Source of the DNA: Opitutia bacterium
Lineage (GTDB): Bacteria; Verrucomicrobiota; Verrucomicrobiia; Opitutales; Opitutaceae
Length of the DNA stretch: 46,403 bases
Assembly: GCA_947474365.1 (NCBI GenBank)
Contig: CANJIU010000082.1
Coordinates: 1-46,403, forward strand
Direction of reading: 5' to 3'
The position numbers and the translations under genes were made by a program. Position 1 is the first letter of the stretch. The number at the start of each line of letters is the position of its first letter. The notes under the pieces were generated by a model that was not told the origin of the DNA, did no database searches, and saw nothing but the letters and a program-made list of their open reading frames with translations. Shown here one piece after another: positions 24,979 through 33,327 of this stretch.

Positions 24979-25183
24979 AGGGCGGAATTTAGGGGAGGCT
25001 TGTGCAGGGGGCGTTGAGTAATACTGACGCTCGGGCGCGGGAAAGGAAGCGCTCAAAGTACTTCACGATGGACGCCTCAGGTCAATCCTCCCGAAAGACG
25101 ATTTTCCGCGGCCAAAAGCACCTGGCAGAAGCCCGCGCCCCCTGGCAAACCGCCGCCCGGCGCTCCGGTCGTATCGAGCCCGC

Positions 25184-26530
25184 TCAAGGCACCGGTCGCA
25201 GGGTGCGCTCGGCAAAATCGAGAAAAGCTTTCCAGTCGGCCGCCGTGGTGTCGTGCCCTCCCGTATGGTAAAGAAATCCGAGATCACCCCCGGTCAGCGG
25301 GGTGTCGAGCGGCGGCAGCACGGTCGTCCCGAGATCCTTTTTTCCCAACAGACGGTAAACCGGGCCGGCCGCCACCTGTGCAAGGAACTCACCCCGCGGG
25401 TCCGCCCAAAGGTCCTTCGTGCCCCCGGTGACAAACACCCGACGCGGAGCTGACAGCGCGATTAGCAGATGGGCATCGACCGGCAGGTCGTTCCAATGGC
25501 CGGCATATTTCTGAAAGCGGCTCGTAAACCACCAGGGGAAATTCTCCACGACGTCATCGACCGACTCGCCGAAATCCCGCCGCGCCAGCGAAGCACCCAT
25601 CTCACCACTGCAGCTGGCGAAAATCACCGCGAACCGCGGGTCCTGAGCGCCAACCCAGAGCGCCGTCTTGCCCAGCCGCGAATGCCCGACGAGCCCGACG
25701 CGCTTCGCATCCAAGGTCGGATCGGTCGCAAGGCAATCGAGCACGCGACTCGTGCCCCACCCCCAGGCCGCAATCGTCCCCCACTCGCCGTCGGCCGGCT
25801 TTTCCTGTCCGGGCGCCAACGCGAGTTTGCGCACGCCACGCAGGTTGAGGGTCGGTCCATCGCCCTCGATCTCCTTGTAGCAAAAGGTCGCGTACGCGTA
25901 ACCCCGCGCGACGAAATCCGAGATGGGACCGACCTCATTCGGCACCTTCGGCCCCTCGGACGCCAGACTGGCCTTGGGCGTAATCCCGGGCGGCGTTCCG
26001 AACAAAAGCTGGAGCAACAACGGCACCGGCCGGCGGGCCTTCGCCGGCACGAAGAGCACGACATCCACTGACGGTCCATTGGCCACATCGCCAAAACGCA
26101 CCACGATGTGCTTCCGCACGGCCACTCCACCGAGGGCCTGGGGGTCCGTCGCCACGACTTCAAACGCGACCTTCGGCACCGTTGGCGGCACGCGACCGAA
26201 AATCTCGGTTTCATAGAGGCTCAGAATTTCCGATCGACGCACCGTGAGCCAGGTCTGGGCATCACGCACCGGCTGACCGTTTTGCCGCACCAGGGGATCG
26301 GGCAACGTAGTGTTGCCGACCTTCGACTCATCGTAGTTTGAAATGTGCCCGGTCGCCGCGTAGCGGAGGCGGTTGCCCTGGGCATCCTGGCTCGGGCGCG
26401 GCGGCGCTGAAACTGATACGGCGGCGGACACGCTCGCCGAAACGACGACGAGCCAGAAGGTCAAAAACGCGGCCGCTCGGTAGCGGCACAAACTGAGAAA
26501 GACGCCGGCGAGCAGAAGTGGTTTCGTCAT
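25184..26530 (-). CDS. CE15 glucuronoyl esterase-like protein
   Basis: A 448-residue exported alpha/beta hydrolase. The start is placed at 26530 (MTKPLLLAGVFLSLCRY), giving a long signal or anchor up to about residue 38. The nucleophile is Ser274 in GHSRLGK, the GxSRxGK signature of CE15 glucuronoyl esterases, and the catalytic His is His412 or His416 in YHTGGHD. CE15 enzymes cut ester bonds between 4-O-methyl-glucuronic acid of xylan and lignin, and Opitutaceae are a rich source of bacterial members. The gene starts 38 bp after the TonB-dependent receptor stop, so the two are almost surely cotranscribed, suggesting uptake and de-esterification of glucuronic-acid-bearing oligosaccharides. Confidence 0.9.
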   Translation of the reverse strand: MTKPLLLAGVFLSLCRYRAAAFLTFWLVVVSASVSAAVSVSAPPRPSQDAQGNRLRYAATGHISNYDESKVGNTTLPDPLVRQNGQPVRDAQTWLTVRRSEILSLYETEIFGRVPPTVPKVAFEVVATDPQALGGVAVRKHIVVRFGDVANGPSVDVVLFVPAKARRPVPLLLQLLFGTPPGITPKASLASEGPKVPNEVGPISDFVARGYAYATFCYKEIEGDGPTLNLRGVRKLALAPGQEKPADGEWGTIAAWGWGTSRVLDCLATDPTLDAKRVGLVGHSRLGKTALWVGAQDPRFAVIFASCSGEMGASLARRDFGESVDDVVENFPWWFTSRFQKYAGHWNDLPVDAHLLIALSAPRRVFVTGGTKDLWADPRGEFLAQVAAGPVYRLLGKKDLGTTVLPPLDTPLTGGDLGFLYHTGGHDTTAADWKAFLDFAERTLRPVP

Positions 26531-26568
26531 GAGGGTTCGGCGAAACCATGCGCCGAACCCGGCAGTGC

Positions 26569-29532
26569 TCAATACGTCAATTTCACGCCAGTGGCGTAGA
26601 GCGTTCCTTGCTTCTGCGAATTGTATTTCAGCCCGCCTTCACGGACGAACGTCTGGTTGAACTCGTTCGTCAGATTGAGCACATCGAGGTAAACCTCGAC
26701 GCGGCGGTTGACGCGGTACTGGGCCTTGAAGTCCACGATTAAACGAGGGTCGCTGTAAACTGAAGTGATCCCCTCGCCGCTGCGATAATAACGGTCGTTC
26801 CAATTCGCGAGCAGCCGTAGCTGCGCACCGTGGCCCACATACGACAACCCCGCGTTGGCCGTGCGGGGCCGTTGGTTCGCCAGCTGCCGCTGAAAGGTCG
26901 TCGTGCCGAAATCGCCTTCCGCCTGCGTGTAGCTGAAGTTGGCAAACGTGCCGAAACCACGCCAGAAGCCCGGTAGGAACGTGTACTGCTGCTGGTAGCT
27001 CACCTCGAAACCACGGATGCGCGCACTACCCGTGTTCTGCACCTGCCGGAGCGTGTAGCCGGCGAATTGCCCTTCGAAACCGTTGTCCGTCCCGCCCGGC
27101 ACCACCGTGTCGATCGAGCGCGTGTAGTTCGAAATTTCCTTCAGGAAGGCGCTCATCTCAAAGAGCCCCACCGGCTCGAAATACTTCTGCACCGCGACCT
27201 CGAAATTGTCCGACGTGTAGGGCCGCAGGTCCGGATTGCCCGCGGTCACCAGGCGGGTGTCCTCGTTGACGTTCGCCGTGGGCAGCAGGCTGCCGACCGC
27301 CGGGCGCGTGATCGAAACATTGTAGCTCGCGCGCAACTGCAGCCGTCGCCACGGCTCGGCCACGACATGGATGCCGGGGAAAATATTCACGTAATCGCCG
27401 GTCGACGTGAATTGACCGGCGGCAAATTGCGCCCGAGCCCGGGCGGCGTTTTGCGCCGGCGGCAGCGACGTGATCGACGTCGTGCCCGCGGCTGCCGAGG
27501 TGCGTCTCCGGTAAGACGTCCCTTCGTTCTCTGTTCGCTCCACGCGCACCCCGCCGAGCAGTCGCACCGCACCGAGCGTGATCCCGCCCATCGCGTAGGC
27601 CGAGTCGACGGTTTCCTCAAACCGGGCATCGCCCTGCAGCGAACTCGTGACGCTGTTGTACGCGTCGGCCGCCGTCTGCGTCCAAAGCTCGGGACGGGTC
27701 GTGATGTCGTTCGGCCCGCCCGCACCCGGCGCGAGGAGGAAGGGGAACGGTCCGTAGTGCCCTGCTGCCTGCTTGAACTGCGCACCGAGAAAGGGCGCGA
27801 TGCCTCGCGGCCCGGTGTAGGTGTAATTCTCGAGATCCGTATCCTGTTCGCGTCGATCGAGTTCGCGCCGCGCGCCGACTTTCCAGTAGGCGGGCACGGC
27901 GAGCGGGACGTTGCGCCGAAAATCCAGCCGCAGCCCGATCCGCTCCGCCGGCGCGCGATAGGCCCGCCGGATGTACGTGCGCGGTGTATAGCTGTCGGGA
28001 CTATAGATCGACGGGCCGGCCGTCTGCGTGAACGCCGGATACCACGCCGGCTGGCCCCGGCGATCGATCTGCCAGCCGATGCCAGCGACGTCGGCAGTGA
28101 GATCGGCGTTGATCGGATACCACGTCGTCGCACGCGAATAGCTGGCGTCAAACGTCAGCACTCCTGCGCCCGCTTCGAGCTTGTGTTCGAAACCGGTCGA
28201 CCCGGCAAACGTGAGGGCTTTTTTCCGCGACTGTCCCGAAAACACCTCGGAGCGCGACGCGGCGATCGGCAGCGCCCGTTGAAAATCATACGTGCTGCCC
28301 GCCTCAAAACTCGCCACCGCCGCCGCGGTCGAGGTGGACTGCCGATAGATGCTCGCGACCTCGGGCGTGACATTGAGGTTGAGCGAATTCTTCAGGTAGA
28401 CGAACGAGCGGTCGCTCAGCTTGTAATCGAGATTGAGACCGACGTTCTGCTTGTGGGTCGGCGCGTAGGTCTCGCCCGAGCCCATGGCCCGCAGGAGCGG
28501 CGACTTCAGGCCGTTGGTCGCCGTCGGCATCACGTGGCCGGCGCCCGCGGCGGCGGCCCCGATGCCACCCACCGCGTCGGTGAGCGTGGGGGCCGAGCGA
28601 TGGCTGACGTTGAAGGCGACGCCGAGGTTTCGCGTGCCACCACGTACGCTGTAGACATCGGAGAAATTCAGCGTGACGAGGTCGAGCCGGGCGTTGTCCT
28701 TCGCCGGGCTCTTGCCATCGTAGAGATCCGTCCAGCGCGTGCCGACCGTGAGATCGATCCGCCGGCCGCGACGGTCGAAGCCGCGTTTGGAAATCAGATT
28801 GAGATAGCCCGCGATCGCGTTGGCCGGCATGTCCGGCGTGGGCGCCCGCACGATTTCCGCCGTCTCGATGTTGCCGGTGTCGAGCGCCGTGAGCTGGAAG
28901 TCTCGGCTCGACGAGGTGCCGACGGACGAGGCGAGGTTGTTCCCGTCGGTCATGAGCGAGATGAAACTCGTCCCCATGCCGCGCACAAAAATCTCCACCG
29001 CCTCGCCGGAGACAAAATTCACCGCGACACCGGGCAACCGCATCAGCATTTCGCCCGGATTGGCCGCGGGATTGCCGAAGGTGTCCGTCGCCGCCACCGT
29101 CCGGGCGTTTTCCGCCTGGCTCTGCCGCTGGATCGCCAGCGCATTGCCCTCGCGCAGGCCGCTGACCGTGTATTTTTCCAACGTGTAGATCTTCGAGGTC
29201 AGCCCGGCCTCGAGGCGCGTTTCTTTGCCGGAGGTGACCACGACGGGAAATCGCCCGGTCTCGAGGCCGGAGTACGATACGACCAGCGTCTGCGGGCCGG
29301 CCGGAACCGAAAGGGAAAACGCGCCCCCACGCTCACTGCCGATCTCGATCGTTGAGCCTTCCAACTGGATCCGCGCTCCCTCGAGCAGATCGCCGGTGGC
29401 AAGGTTCGTCACGAATCCCGCGATCACTCCGGTCGACGAATTTGCCGGCGACTCCGCTGCCATCAGCACACAGACTTCGAGAAAAAAACAAAGTAAAGCA
29501 GTCGCCGAAAAACGAACGGGGTGAAATTTCAT
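26569..29532 (-). CDS. TonB-dependent receptor with N-terminal CarboxypepD-like domain
   Basis: A 987-residue outer-membrane receptor. The start at 29532 gives a signal peptide (MKFHPVRFSATALLCFFLEV). A carboxypeptidase-regulatory-like domain (about 35-115, GFVTNLATGDLLEGARIQLEG) is followed by the plug (LPGVAVNFVSGEAVEIFVRGMG... about 140-270), then a 22-strand barrel ending in the aromatic tail GVKLTY. Such receptors import oligosaccharides or metal chelates using TonB energy. Coupling to a CE15 esterase points to a plant-polymer oligosaccharide. No SusD-like partner is present, as usual outside Bacteroidota. The barrel contains a clear TonB-type segment DVLNLTNEFNQTFVREGG. Confidence 0.95.
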   Translation of the reverse strand: MKFHPVRFSATALLCFFLEVCVLMAAESPANSSTGVIAGFVTNLATGDLLEGARIQLEGSTIEIGSERGGAFSLSVPAGPQTLVVSYSGLETGRFPVVVTSGKETRLEAGLTSKIYTLEKYTVSGLREGNALAIQRQSQAENARTVAATDTFGNPAANPGEMLMRLPGVAVNFVSGEAVEIFVRGMGTSFISLMTDGNNLASSVGTSSSRDFQLTALDTGNIETAEIVRAPTPDMPANAIAGYLNLISKRGFDRRGRRIDLTVGTRWTDLYDGKSPAKDNARLDLVTLNFSDVYSVRGGTRNLGVAFNVSHRSAPTLTDAVGGIGAAAAGAGHVMPTATNGLKSPLLRAMGSGETYAPTHKQNVGLNLDYKLSDRSFVYLKNSLNLNVTPEVASIYRQSTSTAAAVASFEAGSTYDFQRALPIAASRSEVFSGQSRKKALTFAGSTGFEHKLEAGAGVLTFDASYSRATTWYPINADLTADVAGIGWQIDRRGQPAWYPAFTQTAGPSIYSPDSYTPRTYIRRAYRAPAERIGLRLDFRRNVPLAVPAYWKVGARRELDRREQDTDLENYTYTGPRGIAPFLGAQFKQAAGHYGPFPFLLAPGAGGPNDITTRPELWTQTAADAYNSVTSSLQGDARFEETVDSAYAMGGITLGAVRLLGGVRVERTENEGTSYRRRTSAAAGTTSITSLPPAQNAARARAQFAAGQFTSTGDYVNIFPGIHVVAEPWRRLQLRASYNVSITRPAVGSLLPTANVNEDTRLVTAGNPDLRPYTSDNFEVAVQKYFEPVGLFEMSAFLKEISNYTRSIDTVVPGGTDNGFEGQFAGYTLRQVQNTGSARIRGFEVSYQQQYTFLPGFWRGFGTFANFSYTQAEGDFGTTTFQRQLANQRPRTANAGLSYVGHGAQLRLLANWNDRYYRSGEGITSVYSDPRLIVDFKAQYRVNRRVEVYLDVLNLTNEFNQTFVREGGLKYNSQKQGTLYATGVKLTY

Positions 29533-29594
29533 ACGGCCAAAGAGGCCGCAGTGAAAATAACCCGACCGCTGAATACAAGTCCCCTGCGCCGCGA

Positions 29595-30245
29595 CTACCT
29601 CGCCAGCCGCGCCCAGGTGAAGTGGGGGTTGCGCGCCCCGGACATCGCCGCGCGGATCCACAGCAGGGCCAGCGGCTCGAGCTCGCGCGCCGCGCTCAGC
29701 CCGCCGGCGTCGAACGGTGCAAACCCGATGTCGGTCGCGAGCTGCGACACCGTCGTTTTTGCCGCCGCGTCGTCACCCGCGACGAACATCACCGGCCGCA
29801 GGCCCGCCGCATTGGGATATTTCGCGTTGGCAAAATTCTCCCAGCCGTAGGTGTTGAACGCCTTCACCACGTTGGCCCCGGGAACCGCGCGCGCCACGGT
29901 CTCGGCGCCGGAATCAGAGAAGCCGAACGCCAGTTCGAGCCCGACGCCTGGCGTGAACTTCAACGGATTCGTGCAGTCGATCACGGTCTTGCCGCGCAAA
30001 TCGCCGGCGGCCGCCACCGCCTCCACGGTCGCATTCCACGGCGTCGCCAGCACGACGACGTCCCCCGCGCGCGCCGCGTCGGCCACGCCATGTGCCGAAA
30101 CGCCGGAGCCTCCCGCCACCACCAGGGCCCGCGCCTTCTCCCCCAGCGGTTCACGCAGTCCGTAGAAAACCCGGTGGCCGGCCCGCGCCCAACTGCCGCC
30201 GAGCGCCCCGCCCACGTTGCCACCGCCGATGATTGCGATATTCAT
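29595..30245 (-). CDS. NADP-binding F420-reductase-like oxidoreductase
   Basis: A 216-residue cytosolic protein. The Rossmann motif IAIIGGGNVGGALGGSWARAG is at the very N-terminus, and the family layout matches the NADPH-dependent F420 reductase / 6-phosphogluconate-like group (NADP_Rossmann, FYGLREP; VVVLATPWNATVEAVA; KTVIDCTNPL). Many bacterial members do not use F420 and their substrate is unknown. The start at 30245 is 11 bp after the stop of the DJ-1 gene, so the two form an operon read away from the LysR gene. It lies 62 bp upstream of the TonB-dependent receptor, so read-through into that cluster is possible. Confidence 0.85.
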   Translation of the reverse strand: MNIAIIGGGNVGGALGGSWARAGHRVFYGLREPLGEKARALVVAGGSGVSAHGVADAARAGDVVVLATPWNATVEAVAAAGDLRGKTVIDCTNPLKFTPGVGLELAFGFSDSGAETVARAVPGANVVKAFNTYGWENFANAKYPNAAGLRPVMFVAGDDAAAKTTVSQLATDIGFAPFDAGGLSAARELEPLALLWIRAAMSGARNPHFTWARLAR

Positions 30246-30256
30246 GAGCGAAGTTT

Positions 30257-30994
30257 TCAGCACCCCAGCGCCGCGATGACAAGCCGGGCCGCCGCGGCGC
30301 CCGAGTGCTGCTGCTGGCCTGTGATGAGCCGGCCGTCGCGCACGGCGAATTCCTCAAACGCGTTGTGCGTGATGAAATTCGTCCCGGGAATTTTCTTCGC
30401 CTCAGTCTCGATCCAGAACGGCTGAATTTTACCACCCACCGCCTGCTCCGCAAAGCGCTCCTCGCTGTTGGCGAACCCCGTCCACGTCTTTCCCTCCACC
30501 AGCAGCTTGCCGTCGCTCGTGCGCACCTTGAGCAGCACACAGGTGCCGTGACACACCAGCGCGACCACCTTGCCCGCTTCATAGGCCCGCGCGATGAACG
30601 CCTGCAGCGGCGCGTTGTCGATGAAAGTGACCATCGGTGACTGCCCGCCACACACGAAGATCGCATCGTAATCCGACAGCTTCGCGTCCGCGAGCGGCAG
30701 CGTCGCCTCGAACATCGCCGCCATCTTCGGCGTGCTCAACACTCCCATGCTCACGACGTCGTTGGCCGAGTAGCCGCTCGCGTCGCGCGGGTCGCTGTAG
30801 CTGTCGACGGCAACCTTGCCGCCCTGCGGGCTGGCGAGGGTGAGCTCGTAGCCGGCGTGGGCAAACTCCAGCCACGGATGAGTGAGTTCAGCCGCCCAGA
30901 ATCCGACGGGCCAGCCGGTGACGGGAGAAATCGCCGGATTGGCGACGATCATGAGAACTCGTTTCGAAACGGTGGAGGAGAGGGAGGAGGACAT
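30257..30994 (-). CDS. DJ-1/PfpI-family (Hsp31-like) protein
   Basis: A 245-residue protein with the DJ-1/PfpI glutamine-amidotransferase-like fold. The nucleophile elbow is VALVCHGTC with Cys148 and His149, and the helper acid is probably Glu36 in GFWAAELTHP. DLA- and Hsp31-type members detoxify methylglyoxal or protect proteins from damage. With the NADP-binding gene directly downstream it could belong to an aldehyde or electrophile response. It is divergent from a LysR regulator, the usual arrangement for a gene controlled by that regulator. Confidence 0.92.
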   Translation of the reverse strand: MSSSLSSTVSKRVLMIVANPAISPVTGWPVGFWAAELTHPWLEFAHAGYELTLASPQGGKVAVDSYSDPRDASGYSANDVVSMGVLSTPKMAAMFEATLPLADAKLSDYDAIFVCGGQSPMVTFIDNAPLQAFIARAYEAGKVVALVCHGTCVLLKVRTSDGKLLVEGKTWTGFANSEERFAEQAVGGKIQPFWIETEAKKIPGTNFITHNAFEEFAVRDGRLITGQQQHSGAAAARLVIAALGC

Positions 30995-31063
30995 GTCCCA
31001 GTCTAGCCGAACCCGCCCGACACGCCCAATACAACTTTCCTTCCGGCCCGATACGTTTCAAGT
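30995..31063. promoter_or_regulatory. Divergent DJ-1 / LysR promoter region
   Basis: Only 69 bp separate the two divergent starts. LysR proteins typically bind such gaps and control both sides. I see no perfect T-N11-A palindrome; GATACG and the reverse-like CAATAC flank the middle loosely. No good Shine-Dalgarno site precedes the LysR start. Confidence 0.4.
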
Positions 31064-32005
31064 ATGGGCGAAATGGAACTGCGGCACCTTCGCTACTTCG
31101 TCACCGTCGCGGAAACCCTGAACTTTTCGCAGGCGGCGCGCCAACTCCGGATCGCGCAGCCGCCGCTCAGCGCCCAAATCAAATCGCTCGAGGCGGAGCT
31201 GGGCGTGAGGTTGTTCGATCGCAGCTCCCGCGGCGTCACGCTCACGAAGGGCGGTCGTGCCCTGCTTCCCGCCGCACGCGACACGCTCGCGGCGGCGCAA
31301 CGTGCCACCGATTCGGCCCGGGCGTTTGCCGATGGCCACAGCGGCGTGCTTCGCCTTGGCGTGATCACACCCGCGGCCACGCCGGCGGTCGCCGCCGCCC
31401 TGAAATTATTTCATCGCGCCTTCCCCCGGGTGCAGCTGCGCGTGCGTCACGAGGACGTCGCCACGCTGCACCGGCTGCTCGAAACCGATCAACTCGATGT
31501 CGTCCTCACCCGTCCCTTTCGCGCCAGTCCCGAATTCCGCCAAGTCGTCTTGGGCGCACAGGAGCAGATGATCGCGCTCCCCGCCGATCATCTCTGGGCG
31601 AAGCGAAAGCACATTCCCATCCGGCTGCTGCATCGCGCGCCTTTGCTCCTGATCAGTCCCGAGCACAACCCGCACTACGGCCAGCGGCTCCTCGCGCTCT
31701 GCGCCCAACACAACGTGCAACCGGCCGTCAACTACGCCGCCGACGATCTCAGCGCGTTGATCTGGCTCGTGTCAGCCGGGCTCGGCGTCTGCCCCTATCC
31801 GGAGTCCCTCGCCACCAGTGCCCCGCGCGACGTCGTGGTGCGCCCCTTGCGACCGCGCCTGCGCGGACTCGAGGTCGCGTTGATGTGGGCGACCGCGAGC
31901 GACTCCGCTGCCGTGCGCGAATTGGTGCGCCTCCTCTCGCAGGTGGATTTTCGGACAGGCTTGCGCGTTGACGCCATCCGGTCGCCACGAAAGAAACGTG
32001 CATGA
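31064..32005 (+). CDS. LysR-family transcriptional regulator
   Basis: A 313-residue regulator. The N-terminal winged helix-turn-helix is classic (LRHLRYFVTVAETLNFSQAARQLRIAQPPLSAQIKSLEAELG, about 4-47), followed by a linker helix and a two-lobed effector-binding domain (about 90-300, GVLRLGVITPAATPAVA... ). Starts at 31064 and 31073 are both possible. It is divergent from the DJ-1 gene and overlaps lhgO by four bases (ATGA), so it probably controls one or both. The effector is not evident; a 2-hydroxy acid would fit the coupled enzyme. Confidence 0.95.
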   Translation: MGEMELRHLRYFVTVAETLNFSQAARQLRIAQPPLSAQIKSLEAELGVRLFDRSSRGVTLTKGGRALLPAARDTLAAAQRATDSARAFADGHSGVLRLGVITPAATPAVAAALKLFHRAFPRVQLRVRHEDVATLHRLLETDQLDVVLTRPFRASPEFRQVVLGAQEQMIALPADHLWAKRKHIPIRLLHRAPLLLISPEHNPHYGQRLLALCAQHNVQPAVNYAADDLSALIWLVSAGLGVCPYPESLATSAPRDVVVRPLRPRLRGLEVALMWATASDSAAVRELVRLLSQVDFRTGLRVDAIRSPRKKRA

Positions 32006-33195
32006 CCTCAGACAACTTCACGATCATCGGCGGCGGACTTGTCGGCCTCGCGACCGCGTGGCGGATTCTCCAACGCGCGCCCAAGGCGAAGGTCGTCCTC
32101 CTCGAAAAGGAAGCAGGCGTCGGCCGCCACCAAAGCACGCACAACAGCGGGGTGCTCCACTGTGGCCTGCACTATCGGCCCGGTTCGTACAAGGCCCGCC
32201 TCGCCGTCGCAGGCGTCCGCCAGATGGTGCAATTCTGCCGCGAGAACGACGTCCCGCATGATGTCTGCGGAAAGCTCGTCGTCGCCACCGACGAGGGACA
32301 GGTGAAGCGCCTGCGCGGACTGCATGAACGCGGCACCGCCAACGGCCTCACCGGCCTGCGCTGGATGGAACCGATGGAGTTTCGCAAGATCGAACCCCAC
32401 GCCGCGGGTCTCGCCGCCCTGCACGTACCCGAGGAGGGCATCGTCAACTATGAAAAGGTGGTCGAGGCGCTCGCGCGAAAGATCCAGGAACTCGGCGGGA
32501 CGATCGTCACAGACTCAAAGGTCACCGCGTCGAAGCGCCGCGGGAACGAATGGGTGCTCGACACCCCGCGCGGCGAGGTCACGGCGAAATTCATCATCAA
32601 CTGCGCCGGCCTGCACAGCGACCGTGTGTGCCGCAGCGCGGGCGAGACGACCGAATTGCGCACCGTCGCCTTCCGGGGCGAATACTACCGGCTGAAGGCC
32701 GACCGGCAGGGCCTCGTGCGCAACCTGATCTATCCGACACCTGATCCGCAGTTCCCGTTTCTCGGTGTGCATTTCACGCGGCTCATGCGCGGGGGAGTCG
32801 AGGCGGGGCCGAACGCCGTGCTAGCCTTTGCCCGCGAGGGCTATCGCTTCACGCAGGTCAATCCGCGCGACCTCACGGAATTTCTCACGTTCTCCGGCCT
32901 CTGGCGGTTTCTCTGGCAGCACCGGAAGATGTGCGCGTTTGAATTCGCCCAGTCGCTGAGCAAGGACCGCTTCTGCCGCACCCTGCAACGGCTCGTGCCG
33001 GACCTGCGTCCCGACGATCTGGAGACGGGCGGCTCCGGCGTGCGCGCGCAGGCGATGATGCCCGACGGCAAACTGGTGGAGGATTTCAACTTCGTCCGCG
33101 TCGACGGCGCGCTTCACGTGCTCAACGCACCGAGCCCCGCCGCGACCTCCAGCCTCGCGATCGCCGAGCACATCGTCACGCAGTTGCAGGCGTGA
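32002..33195 (+). CDS. lhgO: L-2-hydroxyglutarate oxidase/dehydrogenase (FAD)
   Basis: A 397-residue DAO-family flavoprotein. FAD-binding motif IIGGGLVGLATAW at residues 8-20; HQSTHNSGVLHCGLHYRPGS is the signature of LhgO, which oxidises L-2-hydroxyglutarate to 2-oxoglutarate at the membrane and passes electrons to quinone. Further family segments are CRENDVPHDVCGKLVVAT, VNYEKVVEALA and FPFLGVHFTRLM. The length agrees with the family. The ATG overlaps the LysR stop (ATGA). In E. coli lhgO belongs to the csiD glutarate operon; no csiD is here. Confidence 0.95.
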   Translation: MTSDNFTIIGGGLVGLATAWRILQRAPKAKVVLLEKEAGVGRHQSTHNSGVLHCGLHYRPGSYKARLAVAGVRQMVQFCRENDVPHDVCGKLVVATDEGQVKRLRGLHERGTANGLTGLRWMEPMEFRKIEPHAAGLAALHVPEEGIVNYEKVVEALARKIQELGGTIVTDSKVTASKRRGNEWVLDTPRGEVTAKFIINCAGLHSDRVCRSAGETTELRTVAFRGEYYRLKADRQGLVRNLIYPTPDPQFPFLGVHFTRLMRGGVEAGPNAVLAFAREGYRFTQVNPRDLTEFLTFSGLWRFLWQHRKMCAFEFAQSLSKDRFCRTLQRLVPDLRPDDLETGGSGVRAQAMMPDGKLVEDFNFVRVDGALHVLNAPSPAATSSLAIAEHIVTQLQA

Positions 33196-33243
33196 CTGAA
33201 ATCGAGAACGCCGCACGCTTTTCGCGGCGGCGCTGATCTGAGG

Positions 33244-33311
33244 GGGCGGGTCTTCGACCCGCCCGTCATTCGAACGCTCGATGCGCAAAAGGGCGGGTCA
33301 CAGACCCGCCC
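33244..33311. repeat. Tandem pair of identical-stem hairpins (REP-like)
   Basis: GGGCGGGTC pairs with GACCCGCCC twice: 33244-33252 with 33256-33264 (loop TTC), and 33291-33299 with 33303-33311 (loop ACA). The spacer is 26 bp. The pair lies between the convergent lhgO and TIR-TPR genes. Two identical stems with different loops are typical of dispersed REP elements; they may also act as a bidirectional transcription block, although no T-tract follows. Confidence 0.75.
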
Positions 33312-33327
33312 TACTTCGCCCTCGGCC

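Noticed and set aside
27067..29355. 762-codon open frame on the plus strand
   Set aside because: It is antisense to the other TonB-dependent receptor, Arg/Gly/Val rich, with no domain or signal.
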